Origin: JAGFIY01 sp964499285
GTDB taxonomy: Bacteria > Bacteroidota > Ignavibacteria > Ignavibacteriales > Melioribacteraceae
Assembly (NCBI GenBank): GCA_964499285.1
Contig: CAZCLA010000024.1
Location: 1-49,793 of the forward strand
Length of the DNA stretch: 49,793 nucleotides
Direction: 5' to 3'
The notes beneath the pieces are model-generated. The model ran no database searches and was not told the DNA's origin. It was given only the letters and a program-made list of their open reading frames with translations. Positions 1-7,810 of this stretch are shown one piece after another (the stretch's first letter is position 1; the number at the start of each line of letters is the position of its first letter). The position numbers and the translations under genes were made by a program.

Positions 1-258
1 AGGAAGAGATTCTTTTTCTTCATTGCTTACTTTTTGAGGAGTCGTGTTTTCGACTGTTATTTTATACAGAGATGCTTCATCTTCGTTTTCGGGATTCCAA
101 TCGAAGTAGAGCGAATTTCCGTCTTCCGACCAAAAAACATTCTCCGGCGATGTTCCAATCCACACAGGATCGCGCATAATTTTTTCTATCGTAAGTTCGT
201 TCAATGTTTGAGCGTAAATCAGCGACGAAAAGAATAAAAGAAAAAGAAAACGTATCAT
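1..258 (-). CDS. S9-family peptidase, N-terminal fragment (runs off left edge)
   Basis: Reading the minus strand from the ATG at 258 gives 86 codons without a stop up to the window edge, so the gene is partial and only its N-terminus is visible. Residues 1-17 form a Sec signal peptide ending in a YAQ-type cleavage site. The following region (LTIEKIMRDPVWIG, then SPENVFWSEDG and LYFDWNPE) resembles the start of the beta-propeller domain of secreted prolyl oligopeptidase/DPP-IV-like S9 peptidases. The catalytic domain lies outside the window, so activity cannot be judged. An AAGG Shine-Dalgarno sits about 8 nt upstream and overlaps the stop region of the metallophosphoesterase gene, 9 bases away. 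This suggests co-translation in a GSCFA-metallophosphoesterase-peptidase operon. The secreted start is clear; the family call rests on a short stretch. Confidence 0.75.
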   Translation of the reverse strand, partial: MIRFLFLLFFSSLIYAQTLNELTIEKIMRDPVWIGTSPENVFWSEDGNSLYFDWNPENEDEASLYKITVENTTPQKVSNEEKESLP

Positions 259-267
259 CGTAAAACC

Positions 268-1500
268 TTATTTATTAGACAAAGTTATTAATGTTACTTC
301 GGGAGTCGAATTATAGCGAACCGGTGCGAGCGACATTCCGAGTCCTCGGTTTACAATCATAAGCATATTGTTGAACCAAAAATCTCCGCGCACATATTTT
401 GTTTCTATCAACGTGGGAGTAAGATAAATGAATGGGAATATAAACGAGACCTGTCCTCCGTGTGTATGTCCGCAAAGAAAAAGATTGTAACCGTGTTTTT
501 CTGCCGATTCAATCAAATTTGGTCTCGGCTGGTGAGTAAGAAATATTTTAAACTCTGCGTTGTTTCCTGCGGCAATTACGCTGTCCAAAGTTGATTCGTT
601 TATTCTATCGGAGTAAGTGTAAGTTATGAATGTGATTAAAACATCGGCGCCATTTATGTTTACTGTTTCGTGTTCGTTATCACCCATCTTAACATTATAT
701 TTTGCGAGAGCATCGATTACTTCTCTTCTGCTCCGGAGAATATCCCAGCGGTAAGCCCAATTATCATGATCGCCGACACAAGAGTAAACACCGTTTCGTG
801 CTTTAAGCTTACCTACAGTCTCTGCAGCTTTGTTAATATAATTCGGGGTGTTAGTTATCATATCGCCTGCAATTAAAATTAAATCCGCTTCAATCGAATT
901 TGCAGTTTGGATGTAATGATCAAGACGTTCCCTGCCCGTGTATCTGTCAGCTTGAATATCCGAGATAAGGACTATCTTTGTGCCGTTCAATTCACTCGGA
1001 ATATTTTTGTTCGAATATTCTACGATTCTTGTGGACACATAATTATGATCATAATAAACGCGCACTGGCACATAAACAATAGAAGCAATCAAAAGAATAA
1101 AAATAAATTTAGCCCAATAGTTGTTTATTGTTTCTTTTTTATTCTTGAGGACAAGTTTAAGCGGAGTTATGATAATGTTAAGAGGAATTAGAATTACAAT
1201 ATTCTGAACGAAAATAAGAAGCATAATCCAAAAGGGATAAACAAAAAAATAATCGAAGAGAGTATTTTGAGGAGCCTGCAGCGTTTTTGAAGGATCGATC
1301 TGCGTGTAGAGCAGCGCTCCGAGAGCGCTTAATGGATATGAATAATGGAGTAGCGAGTAGAACCACATAATTCGCCGCCGTGTTTTTTTCTTCAAGCGCG
1401 GGAATAGTACCCTAAGAGAAAATGCTATCTTTAACACAAAATACAACTGGGTAAGGATCAGAAGTATAACGCCGAGCAGAACAAGAGTTGAAAATGACAT
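268..1500 (-). CDS. Membrane-anchored metallophosphoesterase (YkuE-like)
   Basis: The 410-residue protein has four or so hydrophobic segments in residues 1-150, followed by a calcineurin-like phosphoesterase domain from about residue 170. Visible metal-binding blocks are ISD-I-Q at 179-183, AGDM at 211-214, GDHDNW at 243-248, LTHQPRP, and GHTHGGQ near residue 360. In the usual family pattern the first block is DxH, whereas here it is DxQ (D181, Q183). That changes one metal ligand and may affect metal preference. The membrane-plus-phosphoesterase layout matches YkuE-type enzymes, some of which act on phospholipid-type substrates; the substrate here is unknown. It sits 3 bases downstream of the GSCFA gene on the same strand, so the two are almost certainly co-transcribed. 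Confidence 0.85.
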   Translation of the reverse strand: MSFSTLVLLGVILLILTQLYFVLKIAFSLRVLFPRLKKKTRRRIMWFYSLLHYSYPLSALGALLYTQIDPSKTLQAPQNTLFDYFFVYPFWIMLLIFVQNIVILIPLNIIITPLKLVLKNKKETINNYWAKFIFILLIASIVYVPVRVYYDHNYVSTRIVEYSNKNIPSELNGTKIVLISDIQADRYTGRERLDHYIQTANSIEADLILIAGDMITNTPNYINKAAETVGKLKARNGVYSCVGDHDNWAYRWDILRSRREVIDALAKYNVKMGDNEHETVNINGADVLITFITYTYSDRINESTLDSVIAAGNNAEFKIFLTHQPRPNLIESAEKHGYNLFLCGHTHGGQVSFIFPFIYLTPTLIETKYVRGDFWFNNMLMIVNRGLGMSLAPVRYNSTPEVTLITLSNK

Positions 1501-1503
1501 AAA

Positions 1504-2502
1504 TCAGATTTCGGATTTTTTAATTAATTGTGAGTTAAGAATTTTTTCTTCCGCCGAAAAATCAATGTATGAATATTTTTCTTTAAGACGAAAAAGATAT
1601 TCAATCTGTTTTTTTATGAATGTTTGATGCTTTTCCGAATGAATATTTCTCGGTCTATGATTAACCGCCGAAACCAATTTTGAAATATCGTCGCATGCAG
1701 CCTTACACTCCCCGCTAAAATATTGCGAACTGAATTTTTCCCAGATATAATCTGTCGCGATTTCGTTTGGATGAAGTAGATCCTTCTCAAAATATCTGTA
1801 GTCTCTCAAATCATCGATCAAAATTTCATACGAAGGAAAATAATCGCAAGCCCGGTAATTTTTTATTACCTTGTTTAAGGCAAGCAGAAGTGTTGCTTTG
1901 CTCAATTGATTGTTAACCGCTCCTTCTTTCCAATGACGGACGGGACTTACCGTAAATATCAACTTAACTTTTTTGTTAAGTCCTCGTATTATTTCAGTAA
2001 TTCCTGCTGCTGCTGTTATAGTTTCATCTAAAGTCAGTAGTTTTCTTATAAATTTCTCCTGCGGAATTTTATGACAGTTAGAAACAACTTGTCCGGTCTC
2101 CTTCAATTCGTAAACAAACGCAGTACCGAATGTAATGATTATTAAATTTGCGTCTCTTATTTCTCGGCTTGTTTCTGAAGTTGTTTTGTTTATTCTCAGC
2201 AAACATTCATTGTGATCATGATGCGAAAAATCGGAATGATGAAAAAAGCTGTGCCACTCCGATTGATCGAAGAAGAGATCATCTTTGGTAAAAACTTTAT
2301 TAGAGTCGATGATTTTTATTGAGTTTAAAATTGAAACCGGATTGTAAAGCACCCCGAAAGGATTGGGAAAAACCCGGAACTTGCACTCTAAAAAATAGTC
2401 TGCAATGTTTTCAGCGAAGCATGAACCAAAAGTTATAATTTTATAATTGTGCTCGATTTTAAACGAGGGATTTTCCGGAAATATTTCTGTTCTAAACTTC
2501 AT
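1504..2502 (-). CDS. GSCFA domain-containing protein
   Basis: The protein begins with a diagnostic GSCFA block (ITFGSCFAEN, residues about 23-32) followed by NPFGVLYNP. A second conserved region reads LIITFGTAFVYE, and SPVRHWKEG and DLLHPNEIA occur later. This order is that of the GSCFA family, which is related to SGNH/GDSL hydrolases: Ser in the first block, and a D-x-x-H pair (DLLHP) near residue 260 as likely catalytic Asp/His. The substrate is not established. I chose the ATG at 2502, with a GAAAG just upstream, over a TTG three codons earlier. No signal peptide is visible, so it is probably cytoplasmic. It leads the minus-strand group with the membrane metallophosphoesterase and the S9 peptidase. 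Confidence 0.85.
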   Translation of the reverse strand: MKFRTEIFPENPSFKIEHNYKIITFGSCFAENIADYFLECKFRVFPNPFGVLYNPVSILNSIKIIDSNKVFTKDDLFFDQSEWHSFFHHSDFSHHDHNECLLRINKTTSETSREIRDANLIIITFGTAFVYELKETGQVVSNCHKIPQEKFIRKLLTLDETITAAAGITEIIRGLNKKVKLIFTVSPVRHWKEGAVNNQLSKATLLLALNKVIKNYRACDYFPSYEILIDDLRDYRYFEKDLLHPNEIATDYIWEKFSSQYFSGECKAACDDISKLVSAVNHRPRNIHSEKHQTFIKKQIEYLFRLKEKYSYIDFSAEEKILNSQLIKKSEI

Positions 2503-2620
2503 ATCTTTCAACCAGCACCAAATAATTCACTTTTTCATCTTGCGATATTTATTAAATTACAATTTAGCATATATATTCAAAAAATTATATTATTTGATTG
2601 ATTATTTAGAAGAGGAAAAG

Positions 2621-3076
2621 ATGAGAGCAAAAATTTTGCTTCTGATAATTTTTACGGTAGGCTTTTTTTCATGTTCTGAAGACGATGGAGTTGAACCTGT
2701 AGATTTTAATCCCAACACAGAAAGCTTTCTTGACGGGCAATGGAGCGGAAGCGGAGCCGACGAAGATAAATCAATAAGCATAACGGCACAGCTTAATGCG
2801 CCGCACGATATTATCGGCGGAACAATAACAGTTGATTTTTCGGCATCTATCGAGACAATTGGAATTATAAACATCGACATTGATGGCACTGTAAGTGGAA
2901 CACTCGTAAATTCTCAGATGAATTTCGGTGCCGAAGATGCAAACTCCGGAAACACGTTCTTATACAACGGTCAGCTTGCAAAAAACGATTCGACTAAAAT
3001 AACAGGAAATGCACGTGTTCATTATGCTGCGGCTGACACTAACTTTACAATCAGCCTTAACTTAAGCAAACAATAA
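2621..3076 (+). CDS. Small secreted lipoprotein of unknown function
   Basis: The ATG at 2621 follows AGAGGAAAAG, a good ribosome site, and gives 151 residues. Residues 1-17 are a lipoprotein signal peptide (MRAKILLLIIF...) with the lipobox GFFSC, so Cys17 should be lipidated. The mature part is rich in Ser, Gly, Asp and Asn. It contains alternating hydrophobic stretches (IIGGTITVDFSASI, IINIDIDGTVSGTLV) that look like a beta-sandwich or small beta-barrel. I do not recognise a named family. An upstream in-frame extension to 2447 would overlap the divergent GSCFA gene and is not needed. It is 15 bases ahead of the GyrI-like gene and may be co-transcribed with it. Confidence 0.7.
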   Translation: MRAKILLLIIFTVGFFSCSEDDGVEPVDFNPNTESFLDGQWSGSGADEDKSISITAQLNAPHDIIGGTITVDFSASIETIGIINIDIDGTVSGTLVNSQMNFGAEDANSGNTFLYNGQLAKNDSTKITGNARVHYAAADTNFTISLNLSKQ

Positions 3077-3091
3077 CAACGGAAAAAAGTA

Positions 3092-3709
3092 TTGGAAAAA
3101 CTGGACTATAAGAAGAGGTTAAAAGAATATTATTCCGCCTCTAAAGATAAATTTGCGATTGTAAATGTTCCCAAGATGAATTTTCTATCCGTTGCCGGCG
3201 AAGGTGATCCAAACACATCAAAAAGTTTTAAAGAAGCGGTCGAAATTCTTTATGCATTTGCTTATTCGATTAAATTCATGTTTAAAAAAGGTCCCGAACA
3301 GATAGATTACGGCGTAATGCCGCTTGAAGGCTTATGGTGGACCGAGGATATGTCGTCCTTCAGCGTCGAACGAAAAAACGAATGGCAGTGGAAGATAATG
3401 ATTATGCAGCCCGAAATTGTAACCGAAGAATATTTTAAAAGAGCCGTAGAACAAGTTAAGCTGAAAAAAACTTTTACTAACTATGACAGAATTAAATTCG
3501 AGTCATTCCGGGAAGGACTTTCTGCTCAGACGCTTCACATTGGTCCTTTTGAGCAGGAAGGACCGGTAATCGGCAGCCTTCACAAAAATATTCAAGATGG
3601 AGGTTACAAGCCGGTTGAAAAACATCATGAAATATATCTAAGCGATATCAGGCGGGCAGCTCCCGAAAAATGGAAAACGATTATAAGGCAGCCGATTATG
3701 CCGAAGTAA
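3092..3709 (+). CDS. GyrI-like small-molecule-binding domain protein
   Basis: This 205-residue protein starts at a TTG preceded by GGAAAAAAG; no ATG occurs before the conserved domain. It matches the GyrI-like/SOUL-type stand-alone family through several blocks: FAIVNVPKMNFLSVAGEGDPN near residue 25, FKEAVEILYAFAYSIKF, DYGVMPLEGLWW, WKIMIMQPE, LHIGPFEQEGPVIGSLH, and a C-terminal HHEIYLSDIRRAAPEKWKT. Members bind hydrophobic small molecules and some hydrolyse cyclopropanecarboxylate-like compounds. The conserved EG-WW pair that shapes the pocket is present. No signal peptide or DNA-binding domain is seen, so it is a soluble cytoplasmic protein rather than an AraC-type regulator. The family is firm; the ligand is unknown. 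Confidence 0.85.
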   Translation: MEKLDYKKRLKEYYSASKDKFAIVNVPKMNFLSVAGEGDPNTSKSFKEAVEILYAFAYSIKFMFKKGPEQIDYGVMPLEGLWWTEDMSSFSVERKNEWQWKIMIMQPEIVTEEYFKRAVEQVKLKKTFTNYDRIKFESFREGLSAQTLHIGPFEQEGPVIGSLHKNIQDGGYKPVEKHHEIYLSDIRRAAPEKWKTIIRQPIMPK

Positions 3710-3822
3710 TTTTTTTCACAACAAAATACTTCAACTTACTTTTACCGCATTCTAAATTTTACTTTTTACTAAAGTCTAATTTGATTATTTTCATCGGTCG
3801 TTTCGATTAAATCACAAAATAT

Positions 3823-4416
3823 TTGAAAATTCGCAGACTTCATAAATCAATTGGAATTATCCTTATACTCCCCATGTTCGCATGGATGGTTACGGGATTT
3901 ATATTTTTTATTAAACCGGGTTACGACGAAGCCTACGAGATGCCGCAAATCAAATCGTATCCGGTGAAAGATACTATAGTTGTAATCCCAAATCCCGAAT
4001 GGAAATCAGCAAAACTAATTAGAACAGTACTTGGAAATCATCTAATCGCATCAACAAGCGAAGGAATAAAAAACATAGATCCACATTCCTATAAAGAAAT
4101 TCCCGAACCGACATTTGACGAAACAAAAATTTTACTTGATGATGCTCTCTCCGTAAATGCTTCGAGATATGGAAGCGTTAAAGATTTTAAAGATGGTTAT
4201 TATTTAACATCAACCGGGGTAAAAATAACATTTGATTGGAATTCACTTTCAATAGCGCAATCCGGCAGCGATACGGAAATTATTAATACGTTTTATAAAA
4301 TTCACTATCTTCAATGGACAGGAATTGAATTGGTCGATAAAGTCCTTGGCTTTGCCGGACTTCTGCTAATCGGGTTTCTGACATTCTTCGGAACCATGCT
4401 GCTTTTCAAAAAATGA
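3823..4416 (+). CDS. PepSY-type two-helix membrane protein
   Basis: The 197-residue protein has a transmembrane helix at about 10-30 (IGIILILPMFAWMVTGFIFF) and another at about 170-194 (VLGFAGLLLIGFLTFFGTMLLF), enclosing a periplasmic domain. The opening RRLHKSIGIIL with a following WMVTGF is typical of PepSY-associated membrane proteins, where the first helix carries a His that may bind heme or metal. A second HYLQW motif (I-HYLQWTG) precedes the last helix. This is a short single-repeat version compared with the larger PepSY proteins linked to siderophore reduction. The start is a TTG (3823); no stronger start precedes the first helix. Function is inferred only. The next gene starts 24 bases downstream, with its own AAGGAG ribosome site. 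Confidence 0.65.
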   Translation: MKIRRLHKSIGIILILPMFAWMVTGFIFFIKPGYDEAYEMPQIKSYPVKDTIVVIPNPEWKSAKLIRTVLGNHLIASTSEGIKNIDPHSYKEIPEPTFDETKILLDDALSVNASRYGSVKDFKDGYYLTSTGVKITFDWNSLSIAQSGSDTEIINTFYKIHYLQWTGIELVDKVLGFAGLLLIGFLTFFGTMLLFKK

Positions 4417-4440
4417 AAATTATTAAACAAGGAGTGCTAA

Positions 4441-6051
4441 ATGAAAAGTTTTTCATTAATCTTTATTGCAGTCATTTTTTCATTTAATATTGTTTCTGCA
4501 CAAACATTTTATTCGCATAAAGATCAAGTAAATTTTCTAAATGACATCTCAAACCGCAATGCCGGAATTACAAATCTTGAAGTAATCGGTAAATCAGCCG
4601 GTGGAAAGGATATTCACGTACTTACCATCGGAAAGGATAAAGCCGAGAACAAACCCGCATTATTAATCATTGCAGGAATAGAACCCGACGATTTAGCCGG
4701 AACAAGTTCTGCAAATTATTTCATTGAAAAATTTTTAAGTGATAAATCGCTTACGGATAAACTGGATACTTATACATTATATGTAATTCCAAAATTATCC
4801 CCCGATCCCGCGGAAGGTTATTTTGAGTCGCCCAAAATGTTTTTTCACGGAAATTTATCAAAAGACGATCAGGACCGGGACGGGGCTACTGATGAAGACG
4901 GCTACGAGGACGTTAACGGCGACGGGAAAATAACGCTTATGAGAATAAAAGATCATAAAGGCACTTTCACCGAGAATAAGGATCTGAAGGGATATATGAA
5001 AACCGCAGATTTAAATTCCGGAGAAATCGGAAAATATTTAGTGATGTATGAGGGATTTGATAACGACAATGACGGTAAGATAAACGAAGACCCGGTTGGC
5101 GGAACAGACGTAAACAAAAATTTCACAAACGATTATAAACCTTATACGGACGAAGGCGGTCCGCATCCTTTTTCAGCGGATGAATTAAGAGCCCTGGGCA
5201 ATTTCGTGTTTGATCATCCGAACATTGTCGCAGTTTATTCTTTTACATATCACAACAACATCTCCGAACCTTGGAAAATTAAGTACCCAACTAAATCCGG
5301 CAGTGAAAATTATTTTCAAGCCGATTCGATCGCGTATTCCTCCTTTCTAAAATCTTTTGATAAAACTTTCACGTATAAAGGCGGTAAAAAGAATCCCGGC
5401 GATATAAGCGGATGGGCATTTTATGATGCGGGAAGATTTAGTTTTACTTCACCAGCGTATTCATATCCTGAAGTTAAAGATACTTCAAAATCAAAGGATA
5501 AGAAGAATGACAAACTGACCAGGGAAGAACTTGCCTATAAATGGCTTCTTGAAAATGAACCTGATAGAATAATGGAGTGGACAAAATTTGAAGATAAACA
5601 TTTTGTGGATAAGGAAATAGAACTTGGCGGAACCGAACCATTTGTTCTGAATAATCCGCCTTTAGATAGTGTGGATTCGGCAAACAAAAACAATTTTGAA
5701 GTTCTGACAAAAATTTTCGGGGCTCTTCCTTTATTGGTAGTTGATGAACCAAAGATTGAAAAACTAAGCGGCAATGTAAGCCGAGTTACGTTCACACTCC
5801 GTAACGAGGGAATGCTTCCCACACATACTGTCGTTGGAAGAAGAGTTAAAGCGCTGCGGCCAATTCTCATTAAAACAAAACTAGATAATTCGATGGAGAT
5901 AAAGACGGGACATAAAATTGAATTTATTGAAGATCCGCTGCCGGGCGGAGCATCGGTTACAAAATCTTTTGTAATAACAGGGAAAGGAAAAGCAGAATTT
6001 GAGATCGGATCGCCTTCGGCGGGAATTATAAACATCAGCGTCAATCTTTAA
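4441..6051 (+). CDS. Secreted M14 carboxypeptidase-like protein with altered zinc site
   Basis: First of three tandem paralogues; 536 residues with a Sec signal peptide (cleavage after SAQ, residue 21) and a good AAGGAG ribosome site. The overall fold matches its neighbours: a GKSAGGKDI block near 50, Ca-loop-like Asp-rich stretches (DQDRDGATDEDGYED, NGDGKI, DNDNDGKINED), a DVNKNF segment and a C-terminal beta-sandwich from about residue 430. However, the HANE zinc motif of the neighbours aligns with E81-P-D-D84, so the His and Glu ligands are replaced by Glu and Asp. The third-ligand His is still present (TYHNNIS). The NELW segment that probably holds the catalytic Glu in the paralogues is also not recognisable. 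It is therefore either inactive or uses a changed metal site, and could act as a binding protein. Confidence 0.8.
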   Translation: MKSFSLIFIAVIFSFNIVSAQTFYSHKDQVNFLNDISNRNAGITNLEVIGKSAGGKDIHVLTIGKDKAENKPALLIIAGIEPDDLAGTSSANYFIEKFLSDKSLTDKLDTYTLYVIPKLSPDPAEGYFESPKMFFHGNLSKDDQDRDGATDEDGYEDVNGDGKITLMRIKDHKGTFTENKDLKGYMKTADLNSGEIGKYLVMYEGFDNDNDGKINEDPVGGTDVNKNFTNDYKPYTDEGGPHPFSADELRALGNFVFDHPNIVAVYSFTYHNNISEPWKIKYPTKSGSENYFQADSIAYSSFLKSFDKTFTYKGGKKNPGDISGWAFYDAGRFSFTSPAYSYPEVKDTSKSKDKKNDKLTREELAYKWLLENEPDRIMEWTKFEDKHFVDKEIELGGTEPFVLNNPPLDSVDSANKNNFEVLTKIFGALPLLVVDEPKIEKLSGNVSRVTFTLRNEGMLPTHTVVGRRVKALRPILIKTKLDNSMEIKTGHKIEFIEDPLPGGASVTKSFVITGKGKAEFEIGSPSAGIINISVNL

Positions 6052-6060
6052 GAGAGCCAA

Positions 6061-7794
6061 ATGAAAGTAAGATGTTTAATTGCGGCACTTGTTTTTTCAT
6101 TAACACTTCAAGCTCAAGAGCGAATTGAATCTGCACTTAAGGCAATCGGGGCACCGAACAATCCTAAAGTACAGATTGACTGGAACAGATTTTATGATAA
6201 CGAGGCTGTCGGTGAAATTCTTTACAAACTTAATGATGCTTATCCCGCCATTACTTCACTCGACAGTATCGGAAAATCCTTTTCCGGGAAAAATATTTGG
6301 TGCTTAACGATCAACAATCCCAATACCGGAAACGAATTTGACAAACCCGCATTTTATATTGACGCCGCTGTTCATGCTAATGAAATTCAAGCTGTTGAGA
6401 CGGCACTTTATTCAGCTTGGTTTCTTCTCGAGAGTTATGAAACAAATTCATATATAAAACAGCTTGTTGATAGAATTGTGTTTTACATTATTCCTTCGCA
6501 GAGTCCCGACAGCCGAGATATATTTCTTGACGAAGCAAACTATTTTCATCTTCGTGCAGGTCAAATTCCAAGAGATGATGACGGTGATGGTTTGTTTGAC
6601 GAAGACCCTTACGATGATCTTAACGGCGACGGACACATATCCCAAATGCGCATCAAATCAAAAAATGGAAGATGGAAAGTTCATCCAAAGTACACCTATT
6701 TAATGGTGCGTGCCGATGAAGATGAAGAAGGAGAGTATGATCTTATCTTCGGAGAGGGAATTGATAACGACGGAGACGGAAGGTTGAACGAGGACGGAAA
6801 CGGTTACTACGATCCTAACAGAAACTGGGGTTTCTTGTGGAAGCCAAATTATATACAGTACGGAGCAGACCACTTTCCATTTAGTATTGAGGAAACTAAA
6901 ATCATCTCCGATTTTATGAAAGCACATCCGAACATACTTGCATCACAATCATATCACAACACGGGCGGATGGCTGTTAATTGGTCCGAACCAGAACCAGG
7001 AAGATGTTGTTCATAAGGAGGATATTGAACTATTCGATTATCTCGGCGGATTGGGAGAAAAAATACTTCCCGGTTATGAGTACATTAACACATACAAAGA
7101 TTTTTATCCAACTTACGGCGACGAAACAAACTGGCATTACGCATCGCTGGGAGTTATGCCGTTTGTAAATGAACTTTGGACATCATTCAACATGTTTAGG
7201 CGTAAAATCGAGCGCGGCGAAAGAGATGAAAGCAGCGGTTTCTTTAACGATATGCTGCTATTCGGTGAAGCATTTGTTCAATGGGAAGAATATGATCATC
7301 CGCAATTTGGAAAGATTGAGATCGGCGGTTTCAAAAAACAATTTGGAAGAGTTCCTCCATCTTTCCTCCTTGAAGAAGAGTGTCATCGAAACTTTGCGTT
7401 TACACTGCTTCACGCTTCGTTTCTTCCGGAAATTGTTATTGATACTCCGATCGTTAATCAGCTCGGCGGTGGTTTGTATCAAATACGAACAACCGTAAGG
7501 AACAAAAATTATATTCCCACGAGATTATATGTCGATGAACTTAATAATATCGGCAGACCCGATTGGCTAATAATTAAAAATGCGGATGTAATTAGCGGCG
7601 GTTTATCTTCCTCCGAATTTGATTCTAAGTTCGATGAACAGAAATTTAATCCGCATAAACTTGAAGTCGAAAGATTAGAAGGAAATTCTTCCGTAACGGC
7701 TGTTTGGGTTATTAGAAAAACAGATTCGGTTGAAATTGAATACAATTCGCTTAAAGGCGGAAAAAAGAAATTAAAACTGGATAAAATTTATTGA
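6061..7794 (+). CDS. Secreted M14 family zinc carboxypeptidase
   Basis: 577 residues with a signal peptide ending LQAQ (residue 19). The M14 zinc motif HxxE is intact at H105-A-N-E108, the third His lies in SQSYHNTGG, and the likely catalytic Glu is in MPFVNELW. An insertion carries Asp-rich Ca-binding-like loops (DDDGDGLFDEDPYDD, NGDGHI, DNDGDGRLNEDGNG) of the thrombospondin/EF-hand loop type, so folding or activity is probably calcium dependent outside the cell. A C-terminal beta-sandwich (about 455-577, RTTVRNKNYIPTRLYVDE) resembles a CARDB-like domain. The gene is 9 bases after the altered paralogue and 16 before the next, which indicates one operon. Likely role: extracellular or periplasmic peptide degradation in a protein-scavenging organism. 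Confidence 0.9.
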   Translation: MKVRCLIAALVFSLTLQAQERIESALKAIGAPNNPKVQIDWNRFYDNEAVGEILYKLNDAYPAITSLDSIGKSFSGKNIWCLTINNPNTGNEFDKPAFYIDAAVHANEIQAVETALYSAWFLLESYETNSYIKQLVDRIVFYIIPSQSPDSRDIFLDEANYFHLRAGQIPRDDDGDGLFDEDPYDDLNGDGHISQMRIKSKNGRWKVHPKYTYLMVRADEDEEGEYDLIFGEGIDNDGDGRLNEDGNGYYDPNRNWGFLWKPNYIQYGADHFPFSIEETKIISDFMKAHPNILASQSYHNTGGWLLIGPNQNQEDVVHKEDIELFDYLGGLGEKILPGYEYINTYKDFYPTYGDETNWHYASLGVMPFVNELWTSFNMFRRKIERGERDESSGFFNDMLLFGEAFVQWEEYDHPQFGKIEIGGFKKQFGRVPPSFLLEEECHRNFAFTLLHASFLPEIVIDTPIVNQLGGGLYQIRTTVRNKNYIPTRLYVDELNNIGRPDWLIIKNADVISGGLSSSEFDSKFDEQKFNPHKLEVERLEGNSSVTAVWVIRKTDSVEIEYNSLKGGKKKLKLDKIY

Positions 7795-7810
7795 AAAAGA
7801 GGAAAAATAG

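Noticed and set aside
5535..6044. Long open frame on the minus strand opposite the first M14 gene
   Set aside because: The plus-strand frame has signal peptide, ribosome site and domain order; the antisense frame shows none and is low in recognisable structure.
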